The position numbers were made by a program, and so were the translations under genes. Shown here piece by piece: positions 1 to 7,044 of a stretch of 9,844 nt of DNA. The DNA is from an uncultured Alphaproteobacteria bacterium. Lineage in GTDB: Bacteria > Pseudomonadota > Alphaproteobacteria > Rhizobiales > Beijerinckiaceae. Location: positions 1 through 9,844 of the forward strand of contig CALCZO010000209.1 of the NCBI GenBank assembly GCA_937903315.1. The letters run 5' to 3'. The notes beneath the pieces were generated by a model that saw nothing but the letters and a program-made list of their open reading frames with translations, did not search any database and was not told the origin of the DNA. Within the stretch, counting starts at the first letter, position 1. Each line of letters begins with the position of its first letter.

Positions 1-4
1 GCCC

Positions 5-820
5 TCACAGCCAGTACTGGATGAAGCGCCGGTAGCGGCCATAGACCGGCATGGCCACGGCAAAGCCGATCAGCGTGATGAGCCCGACATAGCCCCAGTC
101 GGCGAGGCGCGGCCATTGCCCGAGCAGGGGATCGCGGCCGATCGCCAGCAGCGCGGCGAAGGGATTGTGATCGACAATGAAACGGAATTCCGGCGGCATC
201 AGCACCGGCCGGAACAGCACCGGGGTGATGAAAAACGCCATGCTGGTGAGACTGGCGAGAATCTGCGGCACGTCGCGGAAGCGCGTTCCCAGAATGCCGA
301 ACAGCATGCCCAGCCACAGCCCGGTCAGCATGTAGGCGGCCAGCGCGGGCAGGATCATCACCATCGCCAGCGTCGGCGCCTTGCCGGCGATAAGGAACAC
401 CGGGATGATCAGCACGATGTTGTGGGCGAAGATGAACAGGTTGCGCAGGATCATCTGCCAGATGTAGGTCGACCCCGGAAAGGCATAGTGCTTCATCGGC
501 CCTTCGGAGGCGATGAACACCTGCGCCGAGTCCGATGTGAGATTGGCGATCAGGAACCAGAGCGGGAACGAGACCGCCAGATAGGCCAGAAACTCGGCAT
601 AGGGCTGATTGAACAGCGCGCCATAGACATAGCCGATGCCGAAGACCGTGAAGGCCATCGACAGCGTGTACCAGAACTGGCCGAGGACCGAGCGGCGGTA
701 CCGCTTGCGGATCTCATTGGAGGTCAGGACGGTCCAGATCCGCCAGCCGCGCATTCCGGCGGCAAGATCGCTGATCGCATTGCGGTAGGCTGTCACGCCG
801 GGCGGCCCTCGTTTCGACAC
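5..820 (-). CDS. Polysaccharide ABC exporter, permease subunit (Wzm/RfbA-like, ABC-2 type)
   Basis: This is an inner-membrane permease of the ABC-2 family that exports lipid-linked O-antigen or capsule-like polysaccharide together with a cytoplasmic ATPase (Wzt type). From a GTG at 818-820 it has 271 residues, the usual size for Wzm/RfbA proteins. A basic, amphipathic N-terminus (IRKRYRRSVLGQFW, about 37-50) precedes about six hydrophobic segments near 48-68, 77-95, 124-146, 152-178, 186-206 and 244-262. The family-typical loop GTRFRDVPQI lies near 178-187 and NPFAALLAIGRDPLLG near 219-234; the protein ends RRFIQYWL. The frame is open up to 1072, but an earlier start would overlap the end of the upstream yfhO-like gene with low-complexity Arg/Gly sequence. 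The GTG has a Shine-Dalgarno-like AGGTGA upstream. Later in-frame starts (GTG at residue 9, ATG at residue 23) remain possible. The ATPase gene should follow past the left edge. The exported glycan cannot be told from this sequence. Confidence 0.9.
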   Translation of the reverse strand: MSKRGPPGVTAYRNAISDLAAGMRGWRIWTVLTSNEIRKRYRRSVLGQFWYTLSMAFTVFGIGYVYGALFNQPYAEFLAYLAVSFPLWFLIANLTSDSAQVFIASEGPMKHYAFPGSTYIWQMILRNLFIFAHNIVLIIPVFLIAGKAPTLAMVMILPALAAYMLTGLWLGMLFGILGTRFRDVPQILASLTSMAFFITPVLFRPVLMPPEFRFIVDHNPFAALLAIGRDPLLGQWPRLADWGYVGLITLIGFAVAMPVYGRYRRFIQYWL

Positions 821-830
821 GGCGTTGTTT

Positions 831-836
831 TCACCT
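831..836 (-). promoter_or_regulatory. Ribosome binding site supporting the GTG start of the ABC permease
   Basis: On the minus strand AGGTGA lies ten bases before the GTG at 820. It is the only reasonable Shine-Dalgarno match between the yfhO-like stop codon and the conserved part of the permease, so it decides the start. The spacing is slightly long. The later ATG in frame (residue 23 of the 271-residue protein) has no better match that I can see. Confidence 0.5.
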
Positions 837-851
837 GACGGCGACGCCGTC
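837..851. repeat. Perfect 15-base dyad immediately upstream of the permease ribosome binding site
   Basis: GACGGCG and CGCCGTC flank a single central base, a perfect 7-base inverted repeat. In the minus-strand transcript it sits in the 56-base gap between the yfhO-like stop and the permease GTG, one base upstream of the AGGTGA. As RNA it could form a short GC-rich hairpin with a tight three-base loop. No T-run follows, so it does not look like a terminator. A role in translation initiation or mRNA stability is inference, and chance is a fair alternative in GC-rich DNA. Confidence 0.35.
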
Positions 852-876
852 AACGCGAAACTCGCTGCCCCGCCGT

Positions 877-3252
877 TCAGGGGGTCAGCATCGGTGTCTC
901 GACCTCTTCGTATTCCCCGGTCAGCCGTTCCTTGAGTTCGACCAGCGCGCCCTCGATCGGCTTGAACTCGAACACGATCCTGTTGCGCCCCGGCTCCAGC
1001 TGAACTGCCCGGAACAGCACGTTCGCCTTGAGGATATCGACCTCCTCGCCGTTGACGCTGGCGCGCCACCAATCGTGCCAGATGTCGTGGAGCACGAGGA
1101 AACCGGCATCGGGGGTCGTGACCTCGATCTCGACACGCGTATTCTCATAGCGCTCGATACGGACATCCGCGACGCCGGTCACACGGCTGGCAACCGGCGT
1201 TTCAGGTACGGTTTCAAGCAGGACCTGAAGGCGCGGGTTGAACACGGGCCATGCGCCGGTTTCCGTCAGGGTCTCAAAATCCGCCAGCTTCCAGTTCCTG
1301 ACGAACATCGCCCGCGGCAAGGTCCCGGGGTTTTCATAGATGAAGGCATCCTCGGTCCGTGCCACGAACTTCAGGTCACCGGGGCGGATGCGCCGGTCGA
1401 CCTGCTCGATCGGCACCGACGAGGCGATCCAGCGCAGGCCGATCATGTCGGCAAACAACGAGGAGTACGACGGCATCAGCGGCGTGAACCGGCGCTGGTC
1501 GGGACCGGCAATGGTATCTTCCGCACCCGATGCCTCGACAAACTCTTTCAGCCGCAATGGATTGTAGCCGAGCACATGATCGAACCGGTGGATCATGCCG
1601 ATGTTCGGCCACTCAAAACCGATTCCGACCAGTTCGACCCTGTCACGCCGGGCCGGCTCACGGTTCTCCGCCAGCTTCTGCTTGAGCACGGAGAGCGTGA
1701 CATTGCGGCTTGCCGGATCGAGCACGTCGTACCATTTGGGCGGCAGCGCGGTGGATTCGTTCGGGCCATTGTTGACGCCGAGATCGACGACCATGAACAT
1801 CGCCAGCAGTGCGGTGGTGAGCATCGGCAGACGCTCGGCCCGCGCCTGAAGCAGCTTGACCAGACCGAGGCTGGCGAGCGCGAATGCCAGAGCGACCAGC
1901 AACGGCCATCGCGCGGACTCAACGTGGCCGACGGCTGCGGCAAGACCGAGCGCTGCGGCAAAGACGAGCGCAAGCACGGAACCCTTGAACACCAGTCGGC
2001 CCAAAGTGGGTTGCCGATAGCGCGCGGTCATCCAGCAATGGACGAGATAGCCGCCAACGACCGCGCCCAGCCCGCCGATCAGGAAGGTCGCATCGGCCGG
2101 CCGGCGAAACCCCTTGATGCCGGGCAGAACCTCATACATCAGACGGAAGACGGGCGTGTAGCTGCCAAGGGCGTAGATCACCATCGCCACAAGCAGGACC
2201 GTGTACACACGGATCTGCCTGTCCAGCAGCGCGCCACGCGTGATCCCGATGGTCAGAATGGCCAGAACCGGCAGGATGCCGAAGTAGATTTCGACCATGT
2301 TCTGGGCCAGTGCGAGCTGGCCACCGGCAATCGCAGCGCTGCCGGGCCCCCAGTATTCGACCGTCGGATCGCCGGCGCCGAACAGATCGGCGATCACCCC
2401 GGTCAACAAGGACGCAGGATGGAGCGAGCCGCGCGCGGCTTCGGTAAAACTGATGGCCGCACGCTGCGATTGATCGACGAACAGGACCGTCATCAACAGC
2501 GGGAGACCGGCCAGCGCCACGGTCACCAGCCCGCAGGCGATGAGCGGTCGCAGGCTGGCGACAAACGCCTGTTTGCGGTCTGCCGCCAGCAGCCAATGGC
2601 CAACGACGATGCCAACTAGGCAATAGCAGGCGAGCAGCGCCACCTGATCGGGCGTGACCACCATCACTGCGGCGGACATGCCGGTCAGGACCCCGTACCT
2701 GAGCGACGAACGGTCAAGCGCACGGGCCAGCAGCCACAGGGTGATGCCGAACTGCACAAAGCTGAAGACCTGACCGACATGCTGGATGCGCCAGGCGGCG
2801 GCCCCGCCGAAGGCAAACGCCAGCCCGGCGACCATCGCGCCGGCCGGATGCCAGCCGCGATCGCGGAACAGCATGACGACCGCCAGCCCGCCGAGGCCGA
2901 GCATACCGAGCACAAACCCGTCCATGACGCGAAAACTCGGGTTCGGCACCAGCCAGGCCAGAATGATCGCCGGCGAGAAAATCAGCGACTGGGGATCGGC
3001 GATCTGGGGCGACCCACCGAAAACGTTCGGGGTCCAGAACGGCGACTGGCCCGAATGCAGCGCCTGGGCCAGAAACTGGATCTGGGCCTGGAAATGCGCC
3101 TTGGCGTCATAGGGAATCGTCACACGGCCCGACAGCCACGGCAGGCTGAACAGCACCCAGGCGACAACGAAAATCGCGATCACGGACCATGTCGTCCGGC
3201 GGGTCCAGACCTGCATCCCCTCGGGCGTCGCATTCCGCAACATAACGGTCAT
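877..3252 (-). CDS. YfhO-like multi-spanning membrane protein (GT-C-like glycan modification)
   Basis: A 791-residue integral membrane protein resembling the YfhO family, whose Bacillus members take part in lipoteichoic-acid glycosylation. It has a first membrane segment near 22-40, then a periplasmic loop with family signatures: IPYDAKAHF (46-54), the Gly-Gln-Ser-Pro-Phe-Trp stretch (68-73) and FGGSPQIADPQSLIFSP (78-94). About ten to twelve further hydrophobic segments run to about residue 492. A large soluble C-terminal region follows, with the typical ENPGTLPRAMFV (640-651) and a final beta-rich domain (HDIWHDWWRASVNG, 722-735; then ANVLFRAVQLEPGRNRIVFEFKP). The acidic residue after the first membrane segment (D49) matches the position expected for a GT-C-type catalytic Asp, but that role is inference. 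The ATG at 3252 has only a weak GAAG upstream; an ATG three codons in is an alternative. It is probably co-transcribed with the downstream ABC permease, 56 bases away, pointing to lipid-linked glycan assembly or decoration. The sugar donor and acceptor are unknown. Confidence 0.85.
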   Translation of the reverse strand: MTVMLRNATPEGMQVWTRRTTWSVIAIFVVAWVLFSLPWLSGRVTIPYDAKAHFQAQIQFLAQALHSGQSPFWTPNVFGGSPQIADPQSLIFSPAIILAWLVPNPSFRVMDGFVLGMLGLGGLAVVMLFRDRGWHPAGAMVAGLAFAFGGAAAWRIQHVGQVFSFVQFGITLWLLARALDRSSLRYGVLTGMSAAVMVVTPDQVALLACYCLVGIVVGHWLLAADRKQAFVASLRPLIACGLVTVALAGLPLLMTVLFVDQSQRAAISFTEAARGSLHPASLLTGVIADLFGAGDPTVEYWGPGSAAIAGGQLALAQNMVEIYFGILPVLAILTIGITRGALLDRQIRVYTVLLVAMVIYALGSYTPVFRLMYEVLPGIKGFRRPADATFLIGGLGAVVGGYLVHCWMTARYRQPTLGRLVFKGSVLALVFAAALGLAAAVGHVESARWPLLVALAFALASLGLVKLLQARAERLPMLTTALLAMFMVVDLGVNNGPNESTALPPKWYDVLDPASRNVTLSVLKQKLAENREPARRDRVELVGIGFEWPNIGMIHRFDHVLGYNPLRLKEFVEASGAEDTIAGPDQRRFTPLMPSYSSLFADMIGLRWIASSVPIEQVDRRIRPGDLKFVARTEDAFIYENPGTLPRAMFVRNWKLADFETLTETGAWPVFNPRLQVLLETVPETPVASRVTGVADVRIERYENTRVEIEVTTPDAGFLVLHDIWHDWWRASVNGEEVDILKANVLFRAVQLEPGRNRIVFEFKPIEGALVELKERLTGEYEEVETPMLTP

Positions 3253-3351
3253 CGTACTGGTCTTCGCGGAAGTGGCACAGCCTTGCTGAAAACGGCGCTC
3301 CCGATCGCCCTTTTCGCCCCCGTGCCGTATGTCGCGCCACCAAGATGAACG

Positions 3352-3371
3352 AAGCCTGTATGGGCAGGCTT
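3352..3371. repeat. Inverted repeat in the yfhO-like upstream region
   Basis: The arms AAGCCTG and CAGGCTT are perfectly complementary with a six-base spacer. The dyad lies about 100 bases upstream of the yfhO-like ATG and about 20 bases beyond the terminator of the fadL-like gene. It could be an operator for the yfhO-like promoter or a minor RNA hairpin. No T-tract follows on either strand. I could not pick out a convincing -35/-10 pair in this 181-base gap (3253-3433). Confidence 0.35.
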
Positions 3372-3389
3372 AACGCGGGCTGCGCCAAC

Positions 3390-3411
3390 AAAAAAGGGGG
3401 CCGAAGCCCCC
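3390..3411 (-). terminator. Rho-independent terminator of the fadL-like gene
   Basis: Read on the minus strand, a six-base perfect stem GGGGGC/GCCCCC closes the very stable TTCG tetraloop and is followed directly by six Ts. It begins 22 bases past the fadL-like stop codon (TGA at 3434-3436). On the plus strand the stem is followed by GTTTTC, so weak activity in the other direction is possible, but no plus-strand gene ends here. It should insulate the yfhO-like/permease module from read-through. Confidence 0.93.
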
Positions 3412-3433
3412 GTTTTCATTCGTCAACCGGGTC

Positions 3434-4753
3434 TCAGCCCTTTGTGACGACCGCCGAAGCCGCCTTCGGAACATCGAACCGGTACTTGAAGGCGAACGAG
3501 AAGATGTCGACATGGGCCTTGCCGTTCGCAACCAGATTGGCGAGCGGACCGAACGCCGGGTTGTGATGCGGATGACCGGCGACAATGCGCACGTCCGGAT
3601 CCTTGACGAAGATATGCGTGTAGGACGCATCGAACGACATCGCCTCGTTCCACTTGTAGGTGGCACCGATCGACGCCCAGGTGCGGTCGTTGTCCGGAAT
3701 GCTAACCGAACGGACATTGTCCTTGACCGGCGAAATCTCGTAGCCGAGGCCGGCGCGCAGCGTCAGCTTGTCGTTCCAGGCGTATTCGCCGCCGAGCGAG
3801 AACATCCAGCCGTCGCCATAGACGAACGAAATCTCGCTGATCGGCGCGCCAACGATGGCATGACGGATCGCCGAGCGGTTCAGGCGGCTCCAGTTCTGCC
3901 ACTCAACGCCGCCGAGCAGGGTGAAGTTCTGGCCAAGCTTCTGCTTGACGCCGAGCGTCACGGTCTCGGGCAGGTTCACCTTCGCCTTGATCGGGATCAT
4001 GGCGTAGGGCAGCGTCAGCTGGCCTTCGAGGTCATAATGGACCGACGAGCGGAAGCCGAGGCCGATTTCGGTCCCGGCGGCAGGCTTGATCGTGGCGCCG
4101 AGGGTATAGCCGATGCCCCAGTTGTCGCCCTCAAGCATGTTGCTGGACGAAACAGGCGTAAAGGCGGTCGCGGCGGCGGCCGGTCCCGGCGCCGACGGCG
4201 TCGAGGCCTTCAGGTTGACCTTCAGGTAGGAAATCTGCACGCCCGCGCCGATGGTGAACCAGTCGTTCAGCCGATAGGCAACGGTCGGGGTCGCGGTCAT
4301 GTTGAAAGCGGTCGACGAGCGGCCATAGAACTGGCCGGCCCAGCTGAATTCGCTCTTGGTCCGCAGGCCATAGGGCGCATTGACCGAAATGCCGAGGAAC
4401 AGCCGGTCATTGACCTGATAGCTGCCGTAGTTCGAACCGACCAGCGCCGGAAGGCCGATGTTGCCCGATCCGCCGCGGGTCAGGTTGAGAGGACCGGTGC
4501 CCGTGGTCGGTGTCAGCTTGGCCGCTGCCCAGATGCCGCTGAAGTGGCCTTCCGCGTTGATGCCGGGCATCTCGCCAATCACCGCCGGGTTCCAGAACAT
4601 GCCCGAGAGGCCAGCCGCACTCGTTGCCGCGCCGGCGAACGAAGCGCCCTGCGATGTTGCGCTCTGTTCACGCACGCCAAAGCCACCCGCAGACGCTTCA
4701 ATCGCGATAAGCGACACAGCGCTGGCAAGGCCGATCCTGATCATCTTGTTCAT
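3434..4753 (-). CDS. OmpP1/FadL-family outer-membrane transporter
   Basis: A 439-residue outer-membrane beta-barrel of the FadL/OmpP1/TodX family, whose members pass long-chain fatty acids or other hydrophobic compounds across the outer membrane. A signal peptide is clear: basic MNKMIR, hydrophobic core, and probable cleavage after ASA at 20-22. The mature N-terminus GGFGVREQSATSQG (23-36) is the family plug signature, followed by AGAATSAAG and the conserved NPA (55-57). The rest alternates polar and aromatic residues in beta-hairpin fashion, for example WQNWSRLNRS (285-294) and LTLRAGLGYE (330-339). The last strand FSFAFKYRF ends at F426, and 13 more residues follow, so the terminal aromatic of the barrel is not the last residue of the protein. 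AAGGAG lies six bases before the ATG, a strong ribosome binding site. The gene is monocistronic: a terminator follows and a long divergent promoter region precedes. The substrate is not determinable here. Confidence 0.93.
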   Translation of the reverse strand: MNKMIRIGLASAVSLIAIEASAGGFGVREQSATSQGASFAGAATSAAGLSGMFWNPAVIGEMPGINAEGHFSGIWAAAKLTPTTGTGPLNLTRGGSGNIGLPALVGSNYGSYQVNDRLFLGISVNAPYGLRTKSEFSWAGQFYGRSSTAFNMTATPTVAYRLNDWFTIGAGVQISYLKVNLKASTPSAPGPAAAATAFTPVSSSNMLEGDNWGIGYTLGATIKPAAGTEIGLGFRSSVHYDLEGQLTLPYAMIPIKAKVNLPETVTLGVKQKLGQNFTLLGGVEWQNWSRLNRSAIRHAIVGAPISEISFVYGDGWMFSLGGEYAWNDKLTLRAGLGYEISPVKDNVRSVSIPDNDRTWASIGATYKWNEAMSFDASYTHIFVKDPDVRIVAGHPHHNPAFGPLANLVANGKAHVDIFSFAFKYRFDVPKAASAVVTKG

Positions 4754-5054
4754 TGCAGACTCCTTGGACTATTCCTCAACCCTGATCCGGCGCGACGGGA
4801 CTGCCGCGAGTCAGCGATTGTCTTGTTCTTGCCATTTTCATGACAGACTGGCTTGACCGACGCAACATGCCGTTAACCATCCTGTTCAGCGGAGCAGGAG
4901 ACGCATTTCTGTTCAATTTGGCTGCCCGGCCGGTAAATCGTGCTGTGGTCCGTTCAAAAATCGATAGGTCATGTCAAAACCAATTCGATTCTGACAGATT
5001 TTGCTCTGCCCGCTGAAATGTGCCACAGTCGGCCCCCTGCGCATTTTTCGGGCG

Positions 5055-5074
5055 ACGTTGCAAATCCGCAACGT
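5055..5074. repeat. Inverted repeat ACGTTGC-N6-GCAACGT, candidate operator
   Basis: A perfect dyad with seven-base arms and a six-base spacer, 125 bases upstream of the FAH-family ATG. Its size (20 bases) and symmetry suit a dimeric helix-turn-helix regulator. Which regulator, and whether it acts on the FAH-family gene, the fadL-like gene or both, is unknown. A second dyad lies 42 bases further on, centre to centre. Confidence 0.4.
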
Positions 5075-5095
5075 TCTCGAGCTGCTGCAGATCGG

Positions 5096-5117
5096 TGCTG
5101 CGCGGGGAGGCGCAGCA
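5096..5117. repeat. Inverted repeat TGCTGCGC-N6-GCGCAGCA, operator or hairpin
   Basis: A perfect dyad with eight-base arms and a six-base spacer, 81 bases upstream of the FAH-family ATG. It would make a strong GC-rich hairpin if transcribed. No T-run follows, so it is not a standard terminator. The arm sequence differs from the 5055-5074 dyad, so the two need not bind the same protein. Confidence 0.4.
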
Positions 5118-5198
5118 GGTGATCTTGGCTTTTGCTCGAAATTGGTAGAAAAGGTGCGCGGCGAGCATGACGTGTTTTGACCTCTGGGAGGGGCGTCG

Positions 5199-6050
5199 AT
5201 GAAATTGGTGCGTTTCGGCAAATCCGGCAAAGAAAAGCCCGGGATCATTGATGCCGCGGGCAAGATCAGGGATCTTTCCGATGTCGTTGGCGATCTTGCG
5301 GGCGACGTGTTGTCTCCGAAGGGGCTGGCGAAGATTGCCCGGACCAAGCTGGACAAGCTGCCCGTCGTGCGCGGGCGCCCTCGCCTCGGCCCCTGTGTCG
5401 GCGCGGTCGGCAATTTCATTGCGGTGGGGCTGAACTACGCCGACCATGCGAAGGAAACCGGGTCGCCGATCCCGCAGGAGCCGATCCTGTTCAACAAGGC
5501 GGTCTCCTGCCTCGCCGGGGCCAACGACGAAGTCATCCTGCCCAAAGGCTCGGAAAAGACCGACTGGGAAGTCGAAATTGCCATCGTGATCGGCACCCGC
5601 GCCAGCTACGTGTCCGAGCGCGATGCGCTGTCGCATGTCGCCGGGTACTGCATCTGCAACGATGTGTCGGAACGCGCCTATCAGATCGAACGCGGCGGCC
5701 AGTGGATGAAGGGCAAGGGTTGCCCCACCTTCGGTCCGCTGGGGCCATGGCTGGTCACCAGGGATGAAATCCGCGACGTGCAGAAACTGTCGATGTGGCT
5801 CGATGTCAACGGCGAGCGGATGCAGACCGGCAGCACAGCGACGATGATTTTCCCGATCCGCACGATCGTGTCCTACATCTCGCAGTTCATGGTGCTGAAC
5901 CCCGGCGATGTCATCACCACCGGTACGCCGCCCGGCGTCGGCATGGGCATGAAGCCGCCGCGCTTCCTCAAGCCCGGCGATATCATGCGTCTTGGCATCG
6001 AGGGACTGGGCGAGCAGAAGCAGATCGTCTCCGCGTTCCGCCCGGTCTAG
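5199..6050 (+). CDS. Fumarylacetoacetate hydrolase (FAH) family enzyme
   Basis: A 283-residue cytoplasmic enzyme of the FAH superfamily, metal-dependent enzymes that cleave or rearrange 2-oxo or 2,4-dioxo acids. A small N-terminal domain (about 1-65) precedes the FAH core. Signatures seen are LNYADHAKE (78-86), the metal ligands E124 and E126 in WEVEIAIVIG with D155 in CNDVSER, the lysine-containing KGKGCPTFGPLGPW (171-184) and the closing ITTGTPPGVGMG (239-250). E-x-E plus the distal Asp is the usual Mg/Mn site. The length and the opening MKLVRFG...KPGIID match the bacterial group often labelled ureidoglycolate lyase or sugar-acid 2,4-diketo hydrolase, but those labels are unreliable and I cannot name the substrate. 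GGGAGG stands seven bases before the ATG. The gene is alone on the plus strand, divergent from the fadL-like gene and convergent with argC (12 bases between stops). Confidence 0.93.
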   Translation: MKLVRFGKSGKEKPGIIDAAGKIRDLSDVVGDLAGDVLSPKGLAKIARTKLDKLPVVRGRPRLGPCVGAVGNFIAVGLNYADHAKETGSPIPQEPILFNKAVSCLAGANDEVILPKGSEKTDWEVEIAIVIGTRASYVSERDALSHVAGYCICNDVSERAYQIERGGQWMKGKGCPTFGPLGPWLVTRDEIRDVQKLSMWLDVNGERMQTGSTATMIFPIRTIVSYISQFMVLNPGDVITTGTPPGVGMGMKPPRFLKPGDIMRLGIEGLGEQKQIVSAFRPV

Positions 6051-6055
6051 CGCCC

Positions 6056-6075
6056 GGTCGGGTCAGAGGCCGACC
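6056..6075. other. Small dyad at the convergent FAH-family/argC junction
   Basis: GGTCGG and CCGACC form a six-base stem with an eight-base loop across the 12-base gap between the two stop codons, overlapping the last codons of argC. No T-tract follows on either strand, so it is at best a weak bidirectional transcription stop. No better terminator is visible for either gene. Confidence 0.25.
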
Positions 6076-6989
6076 ATCAGCCTCAGGTTCTGAACCGCCG
6101 CGCCGGACGCGCCCTTGCCAAGATTGTCCAGCCGGGCCACGAGGACGGCATGGCCGCGTGCCTCGTTGGCAAAGACGCGCAGTTCCATCCGGTTGGTGTC
6201 ATTCAGCGCCTGCGGTTCGAGCTTGCCGGCCTTGAGAGCCGCATCGTCCGCCCCGGCCACTGTCACGACCCCGGATCCTGCATACCGCTCCGCCAGCACC
6301 GCCTGAAGATCGCCGCCCTTCGGTTTGCCGGCCAGCGTATCGAGATGCAGCGGCACCGACACCAGCATTCCCTGACGGAAATTGCCCACCGAGGGCACAA
6401 AGATCGGCCGGCGGGTCAGGCCGGTGCAGGCCATCAGTTCGGCCACATGCTTGTGTTCGAGCGCAAGGCCATACAGCTCGAAATCCGGCGCGCGGCCCGC
6501 TTCATAGGCCTCGATCATCGACTTGCCGCCGCCGGAATAGCCTGAGACCGCATTGACCGTGACCGGGTAATCGGCCGCCATCAGCCCGGCATCGATGAGC
6601 GGGCGCAGCAGCGCAATCGCTCCGGTGGGATAGCAGCCCGGATTGGCGACGTATTTTGCCGCAGCGATCCGGGCTGGCTGATCAGGCGCCAGTTCGGCAA
6701 ATCCATAGACCCAGTCCGGCGCGACGCGATGGGCGGTCGAGGCGTCAAGCAGGCGCGGCCCCTTTGCGCCCATGGCGACGACCATCGCGGCGGTTTCCTT
6801 GGCCGCATCGTCGGGCAGGCACAGGATGGCGACATCGACCGATTCGAGCAGCGCGCGCTTGGCCGCCGGATCCTTGCGCTTGTCGGGATCGATCGAGCGC
6901 AGGGTGATGCCCGGCATGCCGGCGAGGCGCTCGCGAATGCCGAGCCCGGTCGTGCCCGCTTCGCCGTCAATGAAAACCGTCGCGCTCAT
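6063..6989 (-). CDS. argC: N-acetyl-gamma-glutamyl-phosphate reductase, type 2
   Basis: ArgC catalyses the NADPH-dependent reduction of N-acetylglutamyl-5-phosphate to N-acetylglutamate semialdehyde, the third step of arginine biosynthesis, in the cytoplasm. At 308 residues it belongs to the short type 2 form. The N-terminus IDGEAGTTGLGIRERL (7-22) is the type 2 nucleotide-binding start, LLDASTAHRV (80-89) follows, and the catalytic cysteine is C119 in NPGCYPTGAIAL. SGYSGGGKSMIE (149-160) and the histidine-bearing LEHKHVAEL (177-185) complete the active-site motifs; nothing essential appears missing. The ATG at 6989 has AGGA seven bases upstream. It follows speB on the same strand after a 186-base gap with its own promoter-like TTGACA, so separate transcription is possible. 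Its stop lies 12 bases from that of the convergent FAH-family gene. Confidence 0.97.
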   Translation of the reverse strand: MSATVFIDGEAGTTGLGIRERLAGMPGITLRSIDPDKRKDPAAKRALLESVDVAILCLPDDAAKETAAMVVAMGAKGPRLLDASTAHRVAPDWVYGFAELAPDQPARIAAAKYVANPGCYPTGAIALLRPLIDAGLMAADYPVTVNAVSGYSGGGKSMIEAYEAGRAPDFELYGLALEHKHVAELMACTGLTRRPIFVPSVGNFRQGMLVSVPLHLDTLAGKPKGGDLQAVLAERYAGSGVVTVAGADDAALKAGKLEPQALNDTNRMELRVFANEARGHAVLVARLDNLGKGASGAAVQNLRLMVGL

Positions 6990-7015
6990 GGTTCGATCCT
7001 ACCGCAAGAAGGCCG

Positions 7016-7044
7016 GATGTGGCGTGTCGTGCCGTCCCTGTCAA
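7016..7044 (-). promoter_or_regulatory. Candidate argC promoter
   Basis: On the minus strand a perfect TTGACA (7039-7044) is followed 17 bases later by CACATC (7016-7021), a poor -10 match. Transcription from it would give a leader of about 20 bases with the AGGA ribosome binding site in place, which fits. The weak -10 keeps this tentative. The rest of the 6990-7175 gap holds an 8-base direct repeat (CGATTCAA at 7142-7149 and 7164-7171) and a GGGCAA/TTGCCC dyad at 7055-7075, neither with a clear role. Confidence 0.3.

Larger units (their letters stand above)
4754..5198. promoter_or_regulatory. Divergent non-coding region between fadL-like and FAH-family genes
   Basis: These 445 bases separate two divergent start codons and must hold both promoters. 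It is visibly more AT-rich than the flanking genes around 4830-5050. I find no convincing small gene: the open frames here are short, lack a ribosome binding site, or are antisense extensions into the FAH-family gene. Two perfect dyads (5055-5074 and 5096-5117) are listed separately. For the plus-strand gene the best promoter-like pair is TTGGCT (5125-5130) and TAGAAA (5146-5151), but the 15-base spacing makes it weak. I could not choose a promoter for the fadL-like gene. GGGAGG at 5186-5191 is the ribosome binding site of the FAH-family gene, seven bases before its ATG. Confidence 0.7.

Noticed and set aside
821..1072. An 84-residue N-terminal extension of the ABC permease.
   Set aside because: It overlaps the end of the yfhO-like gene, is low-complexity Arg/Gly sequence unlike any Wzm N-terminus, and a GTG with a ribosome binding site exists at 820.
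1075..2619. A 514-codon plus-strand open frame opposite the yfhO-like gene.
   Set aside because: The product is Gln/Arg/His-rich and highly polar, the usual reverse complement of a GC-rich membrane-protein gene; no ribosome binding site or motif.
3512..4843. A 443-codon plus-strand open frame opposite the fadL-like gene.
   Set aside because: Antisense shadow: Arg-rich product with no motifs, while the opposite strand has a signal peptide, FadL signatures, ribosome binding site and terminator.
4913..5636. Minus-strand open frames running from the intergenic region into the FAH-family gene.
   Set aside because: They are antisense to a recognised enzyme and show no motif, so I read them as shadows.
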